This document shows positions 25,322-39,400 of a DNA stretch of 64,000 nt, in pieces. The position numbers and the translations under genes are program-made. The notes below the pieces were generated by a model, which was not told the origin of the DNA, ran no database searches, and saw only the letters and a program-made list of their open reading frames with translations. Every line of letters begins with the position of its first letter. The first letter of the stretch is position 1. This DNA comes from Paraspadella gotoi. Taxonomy: Eukaryota; Chaetognatha. The DNA is taken from the NCBI GenBank assembly GCA_051294375.1, contig CM119263.1, positions 12,875,723 to 12,939,722 of the forward strand, read 5' to 3'.

Positions 25322-27266
25322 TTTTACAAGCTCATAGTATATGCTATATAGTATTATGATATACGCTTCTTCCCCGCTTTAAAAAAAGGATTAAAAATCT
25401 TGTCTGAATTCGCGCAAGAATAAATCTGCGTGCATGTTTCATTCCCGGGGGCATCGAAAGGGGGCGTCAAGGGTGATGAGCAAAGGGGTGGATGGAGTGA
25501 AGGGACGGCGAGAAGATGGAAGCGAAAGCGACATCAAAAAAGAATTATGCCCAGAATCGCGATTAGCACTTTTTTTATTTTCTTCCTTATTCGTATTTTT
25601 TTTTTCTCTTCGGAAGATGCCGAGGAGTTGTGGAATGGTTCTAACTTCTAAAACAAGTTTAATACAGGCCCCCTATGCGAAAGCGTAATAAAAAAACGAT
25701 TTTTGAATTTTAGTAATTACTTCAGAAGTTAAATTAATTTTAACGAAGTATTTTTTTAAATCAGTGTTTACGGTGCCAAAAATCTCATTAGCATATTGCA
25801 GTACGACGATTAAAGCTATCTTACTGTTTTTTGTTTATTATTTTTTTAATTTTAAATGATATTATCGGGGAATGTTTAACTGATCTCGTTGAATATTAAT
25901 CGTTTTAATATTATCAACAAGTAATACCCTTAATGAAGCCAAAAATTCTGTGAGTAACGCAAACGAGGAGCAAAATATTGCCGTTTTTTTTTAAAAACCC
26001 GTATAGGTTCGTTAGTTTATAACCGGTTTACAGCCGGATCCGAAGTTCTGAATTTTATTTTTAAATGGAGCTTAACGTTCCTATGTTCTTATCTCTTATC
26101 CTCTTGTCTTTTGTTTTGATGTGTGTTGATTTTTGTTTAATATCGTCCTCGTTAAAATAAAAAAAGGCTTACATTTGAGAATTTTTCAATTGTCATGAAT
26201 TTTTATGGCAACAGAAAAAAAAAGTATTATTATTAACATTGATGTCATTTCTTTATAGTTTTTATTACTCTTTCATTTATCGATAATATCATGATCATAT
26301 CTTGAGTGAAAATTGAACTTCGAAATTTGGACGGATGGTAAAGAAAAAGGATGGACGTCCCTTTCAAAATTTCTCGGAACCCAATCGCAGTTCTGGCAAA
26401 ATGATAAAACGATACAATAGAAAGAGTACAATGGAAACTCGTGGAAGGCGGAATACAAATTTTCGTTTTCTCTGATCAAAATCGATGTTCAAATAAATAC
26501 AGTGTAAAAGGGAACCGGTTTGGTTTGTCAGTTCCATCCACGCGTCGTGACTACAAACTCCCAAATTCCCAACTACTTCAACTATGTACCCCCCCCTGGC
26601 CAAATTACATCTTCAGCTCAGGCTTCGCATTTCACACCCCCTCGGCTCTCATACTTCCTTTCGCACACGCGTTTCTTTTTTCCTTTTTTTTTTTAAAGTT
26701 GCCCCTCTTTTTTTTTTCTATCCTTTTCTCCCTATTTTTATTTATTTTCTTTCTTTTTTCCTTCCATCTTTTACCACCACTGTTTGCGGATTTCTTAACC
26801 CAAAGTATTTTAACAGAGTTTTGCCCATGGGTTGAAGCGTCTCTGGCGCGCCAAGAAAGTCATGGCCCATTTGCTGCGCCTGCTCCGTTTCGGGCGCCAC
26901 CGACTCCGCCGCTGACAACACCACCGACGCTTAAATTCAGACGCTCGAACCACCGCTGCTTCGTCGCTGTCGCAAACGGGACGCCGACTCTCCTCAGGAC
27001 GTCCCGCCGCCCCCGACACCGCACCCGACGCCGCTGCCATTTCACCCACCACCCCCAACCCCTTGTTTCCAGGCGCGACGACCGTGACTGCTGGCTCTCG
27101 ACCAGACTGCCACGTGCCGAGTCATTGAGTTATTTTGATCAAAGAAATTGGGAGTGATTGGATTCCCTCTCAGAAGCAAACGGATTTTCCCGCTTTTTTG
27201 TTTTTTTTTTTTTTATTTCTTTCTTTTGGCAAACGGAAGCGCAAAGGGAAGGTGTAAAAAGAGCAG

Positions 27267-27305
<39 letters not shown>

Positions 27306-27991
27306 AAGTAGAGAGAGAGAGAGATGAGAGAGAGATGAGGAGAAGAGAGATGAAAGAAGACAAGAGGAACAAATCTAAAGAAATGTCGGGACCATTCAGG
27401 ACCCGCGAAATTTTAGTGGAAGACATCCCCGACTCACCTACGTCCTCCAATCGGGAGATGAAAACAATTATGTTGGGAATGGGATTCAAGCTTGGCAAAC
27501 CTTTCCTTTTTATTCCATTACTTTTGCGACGAAGAGATAGTGTAGTGTAAGAAGTAAAATTTTAACCTTAAATATTTTTTTTAGCATCACAAAATCAAAA
27601 TATATTTTTGAGAATATTTTTAATAATAATAAAAATTAATAAAGTAAATAAGATATATACAATTAATTAATAAACAATCAAAGAGTCGACGAAGTGCTGA
27701 AGAAAGCTGTCCGATGGCTAATGGAGCGAGAAAAAGAAGAAATGTGGCCCATCTTTGTCTCCCTTTAAAACTGCGTAATTATCTTTTTTTCTTCTTTCTG
27801 TATTCCTCCTTTTTTCCTTTTATTTCCTTTTTCTTTTCCCTCTCGTTTATCTTTGCCACCTTTCCTCTCTCTATGATGCCATCGTTTTCTCTCGATCAAT
27901 TCCCTTCCCTGATCCGCCTCATCTCACTGCCGAGTTCCCTTTCCATCGCGCCAGTCTGCTCCTCCCACTCGACCCTCTCACTTTCTGTTTT

Positions 27992-28016
27992 NNNNNNNNN
28001 NNNNNNNNNNNNNNNN
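27992..28016. other. Assembly gap (25 N)
   Basis: Repeat unit A copy 1 stops at this gap. The sequence beyond it (28017-29130) does not match the continuation seen after copy 2. Confidence 1.
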
Positions 28017-29129
28017 CCACCACACAACACACACGAGCAAAGAAGCTGAGAGGGACAGATTATAATTGGTAGTAGGAGGTGAGAGGAGAGGAGAGCAATG
28101 GATATGCGCTTGTTTATCTTTGAGGAGGGTAGCATGTAAAGGAGAGAGAGTAGGATATAAATATATATACGCGGGAGGAGGTATATACTATGCATTATGG
28201 GGTGGTTTCACGATTTTCGAGAAACATTCATTAGTAAAGGACCTTATTGGCGTGAGTTTATGTGACCGGTATGACCCCGGATGGATGAAAACGAAAAACG
28301 GACCGTAACACGGCAGCGGCTATCTCAGAGTCATCACGCAGCCCCAGACGCTAATTGAGAGTGGGATGATAGACTAAGTAGCGTGCTTGAGGTGTGAGGA
28401 GTTAGTAGAAGAGGAGTCGGCGACACGGGTTGCGGTATGATTGAAGTGGGCTGTCATTTATGAGACAAGGGGAGGAATAATCGTAACACATCACAGACAT
28501 TATCATTTATTCCCTTGTGGCAAGGAAGGAAGTGAGTTGAGGAGAAGAAGTCGAGTTTGTGTTTGCTGCAAGCGCTGTCGCTTTTAGTTTCGTTTTGAGA
28601 AGTAAAAGGTGTTCGCGGATTGTCGTAAGGACGCGAGAGCTAGTGGTTCATGTTAAGACGTGAGTACTCTCTCACTCGCTCACCACTCATCTCCGATATT
28701 TACTCGCACACAACGGTAGGCAAGCTATTCCAGATAACAAGATACTGGATCGGAAATTAAGGTCTCTTGAAGATTCCCGTTGGCAATTTGTCAGTTGTAA
28801 TACTTTCCCTTTCTTTCAGGATAATTCTAGGACGTAATAAGTGTGAGGTTGAAAATTGTCTCGTGACTATTGAGGAGCTTTGAGTGAGTGCTATCCGACG
28901 TGGCTTGTTTGAATATATTAACATATAACATATATTAGCATAGAATACGAGTAGTGACTAGCTCTACACATAGTTATACGACTTCAAGCGATCCTTGCGA
29001 TTTAGCTTGAATCTGATTTTATCCTCGGATTTTGGGCATCGCGTTGCAGGGTAGTTTCAGATTTGAAGGTAATCTCTATATGAAAATTGTTGATCTTTTT
29101 AAATCGAGGATCGTCGTCTTAATCGGCTT
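28017..29129. other. Unique segment between duplicated units
   Basis: This is about 1.1 kb not repeated elsewhere in the window, bounded by a gap on the left and the inverted C unit on the right. I see no gene or known element in it. Confidence 0.6.
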
Positions 29130-30524
29130 ACCTTTAGCTAGATGATAATGGCTAAATTATCCGCTATTTTCCTCCGTCGTTGCTGAACTGAAATATTCGT
29201 GCGTCTGCCTACGTCTGTACGTTCGTTCGCGTTGTTTTTCGTCGCTTTCTTGTCTTCTGTCTGGCTCTGTTCGCCTTAGTTGTTTCGTCTGTTGTCTTCG
29301 ATTTTGTCCGTTGGTCCGTTTGTCGTCTTTGCTCTCCCCCTCGCCTCCTTCTCGCTCTTGGTTTGCGCTCTTTGTCTGTTTGATTTCATCGTTGTCGTCT
29401 GGTACGTTTTGTCTTCCTGTCTTTCTCTGCCTTTTTTTCGTCTTTGTCTTCCGATTTCCTCTTTGTGTCTTCGTCTTTGTTTTTGTCTCGTCGTCAACGT
29501 CGTTTAACCCACGATGTAAGCGTTGCCGCTTCGTGTATGGAATTCGCTCAATGCGACTTAGTTTCAAAACTTTTAATGTTATAATTAGAAATATTTCGTT
29601 GTTTCATTTTTTAATAATTTTAACTAAGATTGTAACTTGGTTAGAGCTTTGGTTCTGACTGCGGCCTAGTCAATTTTCTTCTTCCTGTCTACATTTTTAA
29701 ACTCGGCGACTGTCGCTGTATCACCGCTCCGATTAATCCGATGCTCCGACTGCTCCGCTGCTCCTACTGCTTCTACTGCTTCCTACTCGCTCCGACTCTC
29801 CGACTTGCTCAACTGCTCCCGACGCTCTGATTGCTGCGACTGCTCTGATTGCTGCCAACTGCTACAATTGCTCCGACTGATCCTACTGCTGTCTACTCGC
29901 TCCTACTGCTCCGACTGCTCGATCTGTGTCCGACGGCCTGTCACTCATTCTATTACGCCTGGCGCGCCACGCCCACCGACGACCTCTCGTCGGCATGCAC
30001 GCCGCGTATCTCGTTACCTGTAGAGGGACGAAAGTGAGACGCGACCCCGAGACGAAATTTTGCGGCGATGGGCAGGACGGTTTATAAGGCGGTTGTTGTA
30101 CGGGCTTGGGGTGGCAGGAATCGACAGAGAGGTTGGGGTGGGGGTGAATGGCCGAAGACAATTCGGAATTTAAGGAAGAAGGTAAGAGACGGAGAAAGCT
30201 TGGCGTGGGCGGAAGAGACTGTACATGGATCTGGTTCCGAAAATATTGATTGATTTGATTGACTTTGTCTCCGAATTCTCTTTATTTAGATACTTTGTAG
30301 GTATGTGATATCGAAAAAAAGACTTGCAAATTGAATTTTAAACTTTTAAAAAAATAATGAAAAAAATTTACCGAGGAAAGGAAGGCTGTGATCTAAAGAA
30401 AGAAAGAAAGAATAGAAAGAAAGAAAGAAAGAAGAAAGAAAGAAAGAAAAGAAGAAAGAAAGAAAAGAAAGAAGAAAGGAAAAAAGAAGAAAGAGAATAA
30501 AAAAACAAAAACAAAAATTTTTTT
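29130..30524 (-). repeat. Repeat unit C, inverted copy
   Basis: This is the reverse complement of 30525-31670 plus the adjoining (GAAA)n tract. The segment at 30222-30241 matches, inverted, CATCCATGTACAGTCTCTTC of the other copies in 19 of 20 bases. With the next unit it forms a second head-to-head palindrome centred near 30524. Confidence 0.8.
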
Positions 30525-30879
30525 TCGATATTCAATACCTACAAAGTATCTAAAAAGAGAATTCGGGAGAAAAGTCAATCAATCAATCAATATTTTCGAA
30601 CCCAGCATCCATGTACAGTCTCTTCCGCCCACCCAAGTTTCTCCGTCTCTTACCTTCTCCTAAATTGACTTTGTCTTTCGGCCATTCACCCCCACCCCAA
30701 CCTCTCTGTCATTCCTGCCACCCCAAGCCCTACAACAACCGCCTTATAACCTCCTCCCATCGCCGCAAAATTGCGTCTCGGGTCGCGTCTCACTTTCGTC
30801 CGCGGAACGAGATACGCGGCGGTGCGACGAGAGGTCGGTGGGCGTGGGCGCGAGGCGTTAATAGAATCGGTGACGGGCG

Positions 30880-31090
30880 GTCGGAAACAGTCGGAGCAGT
30901 CGGGAGCAGTAGGAGCAGTAAGACAAGGCAGTAGGATGCAGTCGGAGCAATTGTAGCAAGTTGCGAGCCAATGCAGAGGGAGCAGTCGGAGCAATCCAGG
31001 CAGTCGGTAAGCAGTTGGACGCAGTCGGCAGACTAGTGCGGAGCAGTTAGGAGCAGTCGGAGCAGTCGGAGCAGTCGGATTAATCGGAGC
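30880..31090 (+). repeat. 9-bp minisatellite (GGAGCAGTC-like)
   Basis: Degenerate tandem copies of GGAGCAGTC/GGAGCAGTA occur here. The same array is inverted at about 29735-29940 and repeated at about 35685-35880, as part of unit C. Confidence 0.75.
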
Positions 31091-31341
31091 GGTGATAAGC
31101 GAAGTCGCGAGTTTAAAATGTAGACAGAAGAAGAAAATTGAAGGCGCATCAGACACAAACGTAACCCAAGTTAAATCTTAGTAAAATTATTAAAATGAAA
31201 CACGAAATATTTTAATTATAACATTAAAAGTTTGAAACTAAGTCGATTGAGCGAATTTCATAACGAAGGCAACGTTACATCGTGGTTAACGACGTTGACG
31301 AGAGACAAGAAAACAAAGACGAAGACGACAAAGAGGAAATC

Positions 31342-31530
31342 GAAGACAAAGACGAAAACAAAGGCGAAGAAAGACAGGAAGACAAAGACCAAGACGACAA
31401 CGATGAAATCAAAGACAAAGACGAAAACCAAGGCGAAGAAGGACAGGAAGACAAAGACGACAACGACAACGACAAAATCGAAGACAAAGACGAAAACTAA
31501 GGCGAAGGAGGACAAGAAGACAAAGAAAGG
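31342..31530 (+). repeat. 69-bp minisatellite with an acidic 23-residue reading frame
   Basis: Units start at 31342, 31411 and 31480 (partial). One frame reads repeats of EDKDENKGEERQEDKDQDDN followed by DEI and ends in a stop at about 31500. Copies exist in the inverted unit (about 29280-29480) and in copy 2 (about 36150-36320). The frame is broken in copy 2, so coding is doubtful. Confidence 0.6.
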
Positions 31531-31691
31531 ACGAAAAACAACGCGAAGACGACGAAGAAGGCAACGACGAATTTTCAGTTTCAGCAACGACGGAGGAAAA
31601 TAGTCGATAATCACATTATCATAAAGCAGGTAACGATTAGACGAGAATCTCGATTTAAAAAAGATTCAACATTTTTTAATTATCTATTTAT

Positions 31692-32534
31692 AAAGAAAAA
31701 GGATTAAATTCTTATTTTTTTATTTTTTTTGCATTACAGCGTAAAAAACTACTTATATTGACATAACTTTTTAATCGTTTTTCATGGTTTTACATTGGAA
31801 AAAGTTAGAGAAAACAAAAGTTTGTCTTGTTTTGAAAGACAAATAATTTTATTTAACATTGGACATGTTTCGACTCTTGCTTTAAAGCCTTCCATCGCGT
31901 TGTTTTCAAACAAACAAACTGTTCTCTTTTTTACACAACGAAAAGAAAGAAATAATATAATAACATTAAAATATTATATAACATTTTACAAAAGTTTAAA
32001 AAATTTTGGCCAATCAGAATCATTTCCTAAAAAAATTTTAAAAAAAAATTTATGCCTTTATAAGGATATTACTATAAAAAAAATTTAATTTCTGTTATTT
32101 TGTGCTTAAAAATTTGTTAAGGATTGAATTTATAAATTACATAATAAAGAACGAAATAAATTTTGTAAAAGGACTCCGAGCCTTCATCGCTCCACCCTAA
32201 TGTGCAAGTCGTATTATCCTCAGCGTTCTGTCTCCTTTAACGACTTCACGTAATTTTGCTGCGAAACTTTCGTCCTCAATCCGTTTTTTTCCTTCAACTA
32301 ACTCAATATATAATAAGTTTATATGTGATTTCTTGTGAAAACAAAGTTGTATCGGTTTGAGGACACGTAGGATATTAGTAATTGACCCACAGTGCCGGGT
32401 ATAGTCAAATTTAAACTCACTTTAACAATATTTTTTAAAAAACGGAAAAGCCGAAAAACGGTAAAGCCCTGTAAGTTTGAGAGAGGTAATAGACATACGT
32501 CATTGAGAGGAAGGAATGAAGAACAGGAAAACAA

Positions 32535-32608
<74 letters not shown>

Positions 32609-34457
32609 AGAGAGATACTGTTTTTACAATGCTCAATATATGCTATATAGATTTATGATATACGCTCTTCCCCGCTTTAAAAAATATATCTGAATTTCGC
32701 GCAAGAATACTCGGGGCATGTTTCATTCCCGGGGCATCGAAAGGGCGGGCGTCAAGGTGATGAGCAAAGGGTGGATGGAGTGAAGGGCGGCGAGGAAGAT
32801 GGAAGCGGAAAGCGACATCAAAAAGATTATGCCCAGAATCGCGATTAGCACTTTTTTTATTTTCTTCCTTATGTTTTCATTTTTTTTTCGGAAGATGCCG
32901 AGGCGTTGTGGAAATGGTTCTAACTTCTAAAACAGTTTTTACTGCCCCCTATGCGAAAGGTAACGTATAAAAAAACGATTTTGAATTTAGTAATTACTTT
33001 CAGAAGTTAAATTAATTTTAACGAAGTATTTTTTAAATATGTTTACGGTGCACAATCTCATTAGCATATGCAGTACGACGATTAATAAGCTAATTTACGT
33101 TTTTTGTAATTATTTTTTTAATTTTAAATGATATCTCGGGGAATGTTTAACTGATTCTCGTTGAATATTAGACGTTTAATATTCATCAACAAGTAATACC
33201 CTCAATGAAAGCAAAATTCTGTGAGACGCAACGAGGAGCAAAATATTGCCGTTTTTTTTAAAAACCCGTATAGGTTCGTTAGTTTATAACGGTTTACAGC
33301 CGGACCGAAGTTCTGAATTTTATTTTTAAATGGAGCTTAACGTTCCTATGTCTTATCTCTTATCCTGCTGTCTTTTGTTTTGATGTGGTTGATTTTTGTT
33401 TAATATCGTCCTCCTTAAAAAAAAAAAGGCTTACATTTGAGAATTTTTCAATTGTCATGAATTTTTGGCAACAGAAAAAAAGTATTATTATAACATTGAT
33501 GTCATTTCTTATAGTTTTTATTACTCTTTCATTTATCGATAATATATCATGATCTTCGAGATGAAGATTAGGAGAATTTGGACGATGTAAAGAAAAAGGA
33601 TGGACGTCCCTTAAAATTCCACTCGAACCCAATCGCAGTTCTGCCAAATGTCAAACGATGAATAGAAAGAACAATGGAAACTCGTGGAAGGCGAATACAA
33701 ATTTTCGTTTTCTCTGATCAAATCGATGTTCAAAATAAATAGAGTGTAAAGGGAACCGGTTTGGTTTGTCAGTCCATCCACGCGTCGTGACTACAAACTC
33801 CCAAATTCTCCAACTACTTCAACTATGTACCCCCCCTGGCCAAATTACATCTTCAGCTCAGGCTTCGCATTTCACACCCCTCGGCTCTCATACTTCCTTC
33901 TCGCACACGCGTTTCTTTTTTCTCTTTTTTTTTTTAAAGTTGCCCCTCTTTTTTTTTCTATCCTTTTCTCCCTATTTTCATATTTTATTTTCTTTTTCCT
34001 TCCATTTTTACGACACCACTGTTTGCGATTTCTTAACCCAAAGTATTTTAACAGAGTTTGTGCCCATGGTTGAAGCGTCTCTGGCGCGCCAAAAAGTCAT
34101 GAGTATGCGCTGCTGCTAGCCACACGACTCCGCCGCTGACAACACCACCGACGCTTAAATTCAGCACGCTCGAACCACCGCTGCTTCGTCGCTGTCGCAA
34201 ACGGGACGCCGACTCTCCTCAGGACGTCCGCCGCCCCCGACAGGCACCCGACGCCGCTGCCATTTCACCCACCCCCCCCAACCCCTTATTCCAGGCGCGA
34301 CGACGTGACTCTGGCTCGACCAGACTGCCACCGGTGCAGTCATTGAGTTATTTTGATCAAAAAAATTGGAGTGGATTTGAATTCAGAAGGGAAAAGTTTT
34401 CCCGCTTTTTTTGCGTTTTTTTTTTTTTATTTCTTTCTTTTGGCGAAACGGAACTGC

Positions 34458-34505
<48 letters not shown>

Positions 34506-35150
34506 AGAGAAAGAGAGGTGAAGAGAAACCGGACAAGCCGCAAATCAATCAGAAATGTCGGGACCATTCAGGACCCGCGAAATTTTAGTGGAAGACATCC
34601 CGACTCACCTACGTCCTCCAATCGGAAAGAGATGAAAACAATTATGTTGGGAATGGATTCAAGCTGGCAAAACTTTCCTTTTTATTCCATTACTTTTCAC
34701 GAAATGTAGTGTAAGAAGTAAAATTTTAACCTTAATATTTTTTTTAGCATCACAAAAATCAAATATATTTTTGAGAATATTTTATATAATAATAAAAATT
34801 AATTAAATAAGTAAATATACACATTAATTAATAAACAATCAAACGACGAAGTGCTGAAGAAAGCTGTCCGATGGCTAATGGACGAGAAAAAGAAGAAATG
34901 TGGCCCATCTTTGTCTCCTTTAAAACTGCGTAATTATCTTTTTTTCTTCTTTCTTGTATTCCTTCCTTTTATTTCCTTTTTCTTTTCCCTCTCGTTTATC
35001 TTTGCCACCTTCCTCTCCTATGATGCACCATCGTTTTCTCTCGATCACTTTCCCTTCCCTGATCCGCCTCATCTCACTGCCGAGTTCCCTTTCCATCGCG
35101 CCAGTCTGCTCCTCCCACTCGACCCTCTCACTTTCTGTTTTTTTTTGTTT
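31692..35150 (+). repeat. Direct repeat unit A, copy 2
   Basis: This is a second copy of 24295-27991, about 7% shorter through many scattered small deletions, often in homopolymers. It contains the degraded copy of the hammerhead-like site (31861-31897) and its own GA arrays. Confidence 0.85.
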
Positions 35151-35194
35151 TTGTTTTTTTTTTCTTCATTTCTTTCTTTCTTTTCTTTCTTTCT

Positions 35195-35242
<48 letters not shown>

Positions 35243-36465
35243 TAGATCAACAGCTTCCTTTCCTCGTAAATTTTTCATTTATTTTTTTAAAAGTTTAAAT
35301 ATTCAATTTCAAGTCTTTTTTTTTCGATATCAAATCATACCTAAAAGTACTAACAAAGAGAATTAAAACGGTGAAAAAGTCAATCAATCAATCAATATTT
35401 TCGAACCAGCATCCATGTACAGTCTCTTCCGCCCACCCAAGTTTCTCCGTCTCTTACCTTCTCCTAAATTGACTTTGTCTTCGGCCATTCACCCCACCCC
35501 AACCTCTCTGTCATTCCTGCCACCCCAAGCCCTACAACAACCGCCTTATAAACCTCCTCGCCCATCGCCGCAAAATTGCGTCTCGGGTCGCGTCTCACTT
35601 TCGTCCTCAGGAACGAGATACGCGTCGTGTGCGACGAGAGGTCGGTGGGCGTGGCGCGAGGCGTTAATAGAATCGGTGACGGCGGTCGACAGTCGGAGCA
35701 GTCGGAGCAGTAGGAGCAGTAGACAGCAGTAGGAGCAGTCGGAGCAATTGTAGCAGTTGGAGCAATCAATCAGAGCAGTCGGAGCAATCAGAGCCGTCGG
35801 AGCAGTTGGAGCAGTCGGAGCAGTGGAGCAGTAGGAGCAGTAGAAGCAGTAGGAGCAGTCGGAGCAGTCGGAGCATCGGATTAATCGGAGCGGTGATAAG
35901 CGAAGTCGCGAGTTTAAAATGTAGACAGCAAGAAGAAAAATGACAGGCGCATCAGACACAACGTAACCCAAGTTAAATCTGTAGTAAATTATTAAAAATG
36001 ACAAATCGAAATATTTTAATTATAACATTAAAAGTTTGAAACTAAGTCGATTGAGCGAATTTATAACGAAGGGCAACGTTACATCGTGCGTTAAACGACG
36101 TTGACGAGAGACAAGAAACAAAGACGAAGACGACAAAGAGGAAATCGAAGACAAAGACGAAAACAGGCGAAGAAAGACAGGAAGACAAAAGACCAAGACG
36201 ACAACGATGAAATCAAAAACAAAGACGAACCAGAGGCGAGAAGGACAGGAAGACAAAGACGACAACGACAACGACAAAATCGAAGACAAAGACGAAAACT
36301 AAGCGAAGGAGGACAAGAAGACAAAGAAAGACGAAAAACAACGCGAAGACGACGAAGAAGGCAACGACGAATTTTCAGTTTCAGCACGACGGAGGAATAG
36401 ATCGATAACCATTATCATAAGGCAGGTAATGATTAGACGAGATCTCGATTTAAAAAGATCAACAT
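35150..36465 (+). repeat. Repeat unit C, direct copy 2
   Basis: This unit follows copy 2 of unit A through a (TTTC)n tract. It is collinear with 30525-31670, with scattered indels. Confidence 0.85.
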
Positions 36466-39400
36466 TTCTCTATGACACAATGAAAATGGACCGCTTAACG
36501 TTACTGTGCCGTGCATAAAAAAATATTTCACTGTTCAAATATTATCTAGTATTTCCTTTTTATTTTTTGAAACGTTATATGTTTATATGTCCATATCCAA
36601 AAATTCAATGCAAAAATTTTTTTTGTTTTTAGATGATGGACCGAGCATATCAGGGTGAAAGGATGATAAATTTTTTTAAAAAAGTTTTATTCATTAATTT
36701 ATTCCGTAGAATTTATAAAAAAATTAAAAAAATAAATACGTACCTAATAGTTAGTGTTATGTCTCACAAATAGACTGCGGAAAAAAAACCTCATTTAAAA
36801 ATTCGATCGGAAGTGCCGGTAACTAAAGGCTTACCAATTGCATCCTCAACGACCGGATTGTTCTCTTCAACTAATTTTTTAGTTATTTAATAGCATTGAA
36901 TAGCCGAAAAAAAGAATAATTCAGTAATGCAGGTGTATAATAGGGTACAGAATAATCTCGGGTAACATATCTTACTGACATGATACCATGACCTTTTTAT
37001 GATGTTGTGAATGGGGGCATGTAAAGATATCTAAAAAATTCTGATCATAAGTCAGTCAATGAACCCTTTCTAACTGGCTATTACGAGAAATATTTTTTTC
37101 TTAATTAATAATGGATGATAAATAATAGAATTAATTCCTTGCTATATTTAAACAGAAATTATTCAATTACAATTAACACCAATGATTCTTGTTTTTCAAA
37201 TATATTGCCAGCTAATATATATTTTTTAAAAACTTTAATTATGAGTAAACGAAGCAGTGTGTCAAGCTTTTAGTTTTGCAGTTAAAGATAATTAAAAAAT
37301 GCCGATTTTTTCACGGGCTCGCAGCCCAAGAGGTAAGATGTCAGAACTGTTTATATCAATGCTGAAAACATTTTGTATTGATCATTTTTGATATTCTAAA
37401 AAGAATTTTATCAAACTACAATATAAAGTTTTTTGCTTGTTTTTACTTTAACTTAAAAAATATATAAGCAGTTTTATGGAATAAAGAAAGATTTAATAAT
37501 AACAAGAATGTAATTTCAGTCTTTCCTTTTTTAAAATTACAAAGAAAAAATAAAAAATTTCTATGCCTTCATTTAAAATTTAAAGCGCAAAAAACTGTTA
37601 TAATTTAACTCTGATTTAAACAAAGCTGTGTAAAGATTTTGGTTTAATTTAATAAAACTTTAGGAAAGGTGTCCCCATGATTAGGCTTTAATTATTACCA
37701 CACGCAGATCTTGCTAGCCTCTGTTTCTTTCAAAAGTTATTAATAAAATATATTTTTTTTAAAGCTACGTCAGTACAGAATCTTTTTGAATAAATAAAAA
37801 TTTGGTCAAAGCGGGAGTAATCTCACTTATTCTATGGTAAATACTTAAATTTTAAAATAAACTTGAAGAAAATTTTTTGTCATTTAGAGACATATCAACT
37901 TTCAATGTACCCATCGTATAATAATTGAATTTATTTATTTCCCCAAAAAAAGCCCTATTAAAAATAGCTGAAATTTTCTTCAAATTTGTTGGAAAAAAAA
38001 TTTCCTCCGACCCTATACTCATTGAGAATAATGGTTTGCATAGAAAATCAATAAACAAAAAAATAAAAAATCAGCCTCTAGAAAAATCGAAGGCTAGAGG
38101 CTGAATTTTTTTAGAATGCAGAAATTTTTTTCCTAACTCGAAATCATTATTCTCAAGTTTCAAAATATTTTTTTCGCCAAAATCATTCAATCAATTTTTT
38201 TTTATTATTTAAAATGTTTTTATGATGTTGTTTTTGTTTGAAAGAAGTGAAAAAAGTGAAAATATTAGTAATATATAAAGGTTATTTGGAAATACCTCTA
38301 AAATATTTAGATAATTAAACCAAAGGGAGTAAGCAGAAAAACTCCCATTCTATAAAAAAAATTGAAAATGAATTTGTCATATTGTTTATTTTAGATTAAT
38401 TGACTAATTACAAACATATGATTCAATATAAATTGAGGAAATGATGGGTAAAATAAAATATTTATCATCTTGGTTCGGTTAACTATTAAGTTATCGTTAA
38501 AATTGTTTTAAAATAATTTAATATTTTTTTTGCATTTATAAAAGCCCAATGGTCTACAAATTTTGTAAGCGTTTCGAGCTATATGGCTTCAATCTTTTTT
38601 AACTATTTTTGAATAATAGTTAGCTTTTTTGTTGATGGTATAGGGTTATGGTCAGACACAGTAATGTCCAGTAGTGTATATCGCACATATTCACAAAAGT
38701 AATTAATCAATTAATTTGGCTCAGAAATAATTTAAAGGGACAAAATCAGCAACGAGACAGAAAACGCCACGTTATTTTTCATTGTGTCTTAATAGAATTT
38801 CCGTTCAAAATCTGAACTACCCAAATTGCAAACGCGTATGCCAAAAATCGTGGTAGAAAATCAGTTGTAAAAACGTCAGGATTCCGATCAGCGTTACATC
38901 TGAAGACTTTGTCCTATACGTTTTTTCACAATTTGATGAAGGATTTGATATCGAAGCAAGCCAGGGGAAATGCAACTCCTCAAGTCCTCATAGTCAAGAG
39001 AATTTTTCAAACTCAATTTTTACGTATAGAATTGAAAGGGAAAGTTACAAACTGAAAAGTTGGCAAACGGGATTGCATAATGTCTGTTACATGAGAGACT
39101 TCGAATTTCGCGATTCGAAGCTTTGTGGTCTGAATAGCTTTGTCCCTATTTTTCTGTTTTTCATTTTATAATGATTTTGACATAAAATGATCAGGTTAAA
39201 TGAAATAGTCTGGTTTGAATTCGCGAAATTTTTAATTTAAAAAGAATTAAAAGGAAGGTTGAGAAAAAAACTATTTTTCCTATATCTTTTTGAAGGAATA
39301 AAGTATACGGGATGGCAATAGTACTAAATGAAGCCAAATCAAAGGGCAACTTACAAGATACAATTTTTTTTTTAAGAATTACTTATACTGAACTCCTTAC

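Larger units (their letters stand above)
30525..31670 (+). repeat. Repeat unit C, direct copy 1
   Basis: CATCCATGTACAGTCTCTTC at 30606-30625 recurs at 35410-35429. The unit carries a 9-bp minisatellite and a 69-bp minisatellite, and it runs directly into copy 2 of unit A. Confidence 0.85.

Noticed and set aside
26441-27157. Long plus-strand frame ending in a Pro/Arg-rich GC islet
   Set aside because: The first half is a T-rich low-complexity run, the frame is not kept in the duplicate at 33766-34343, and the opposite strand is equally open.
36472-38790. GACACAATGAAAA near both ends of an AT-rich block, considered as terminal inverted repeats
   Set aside because: Only about 13 bases match, similarity stops immediately, and there is no target-site duplication.
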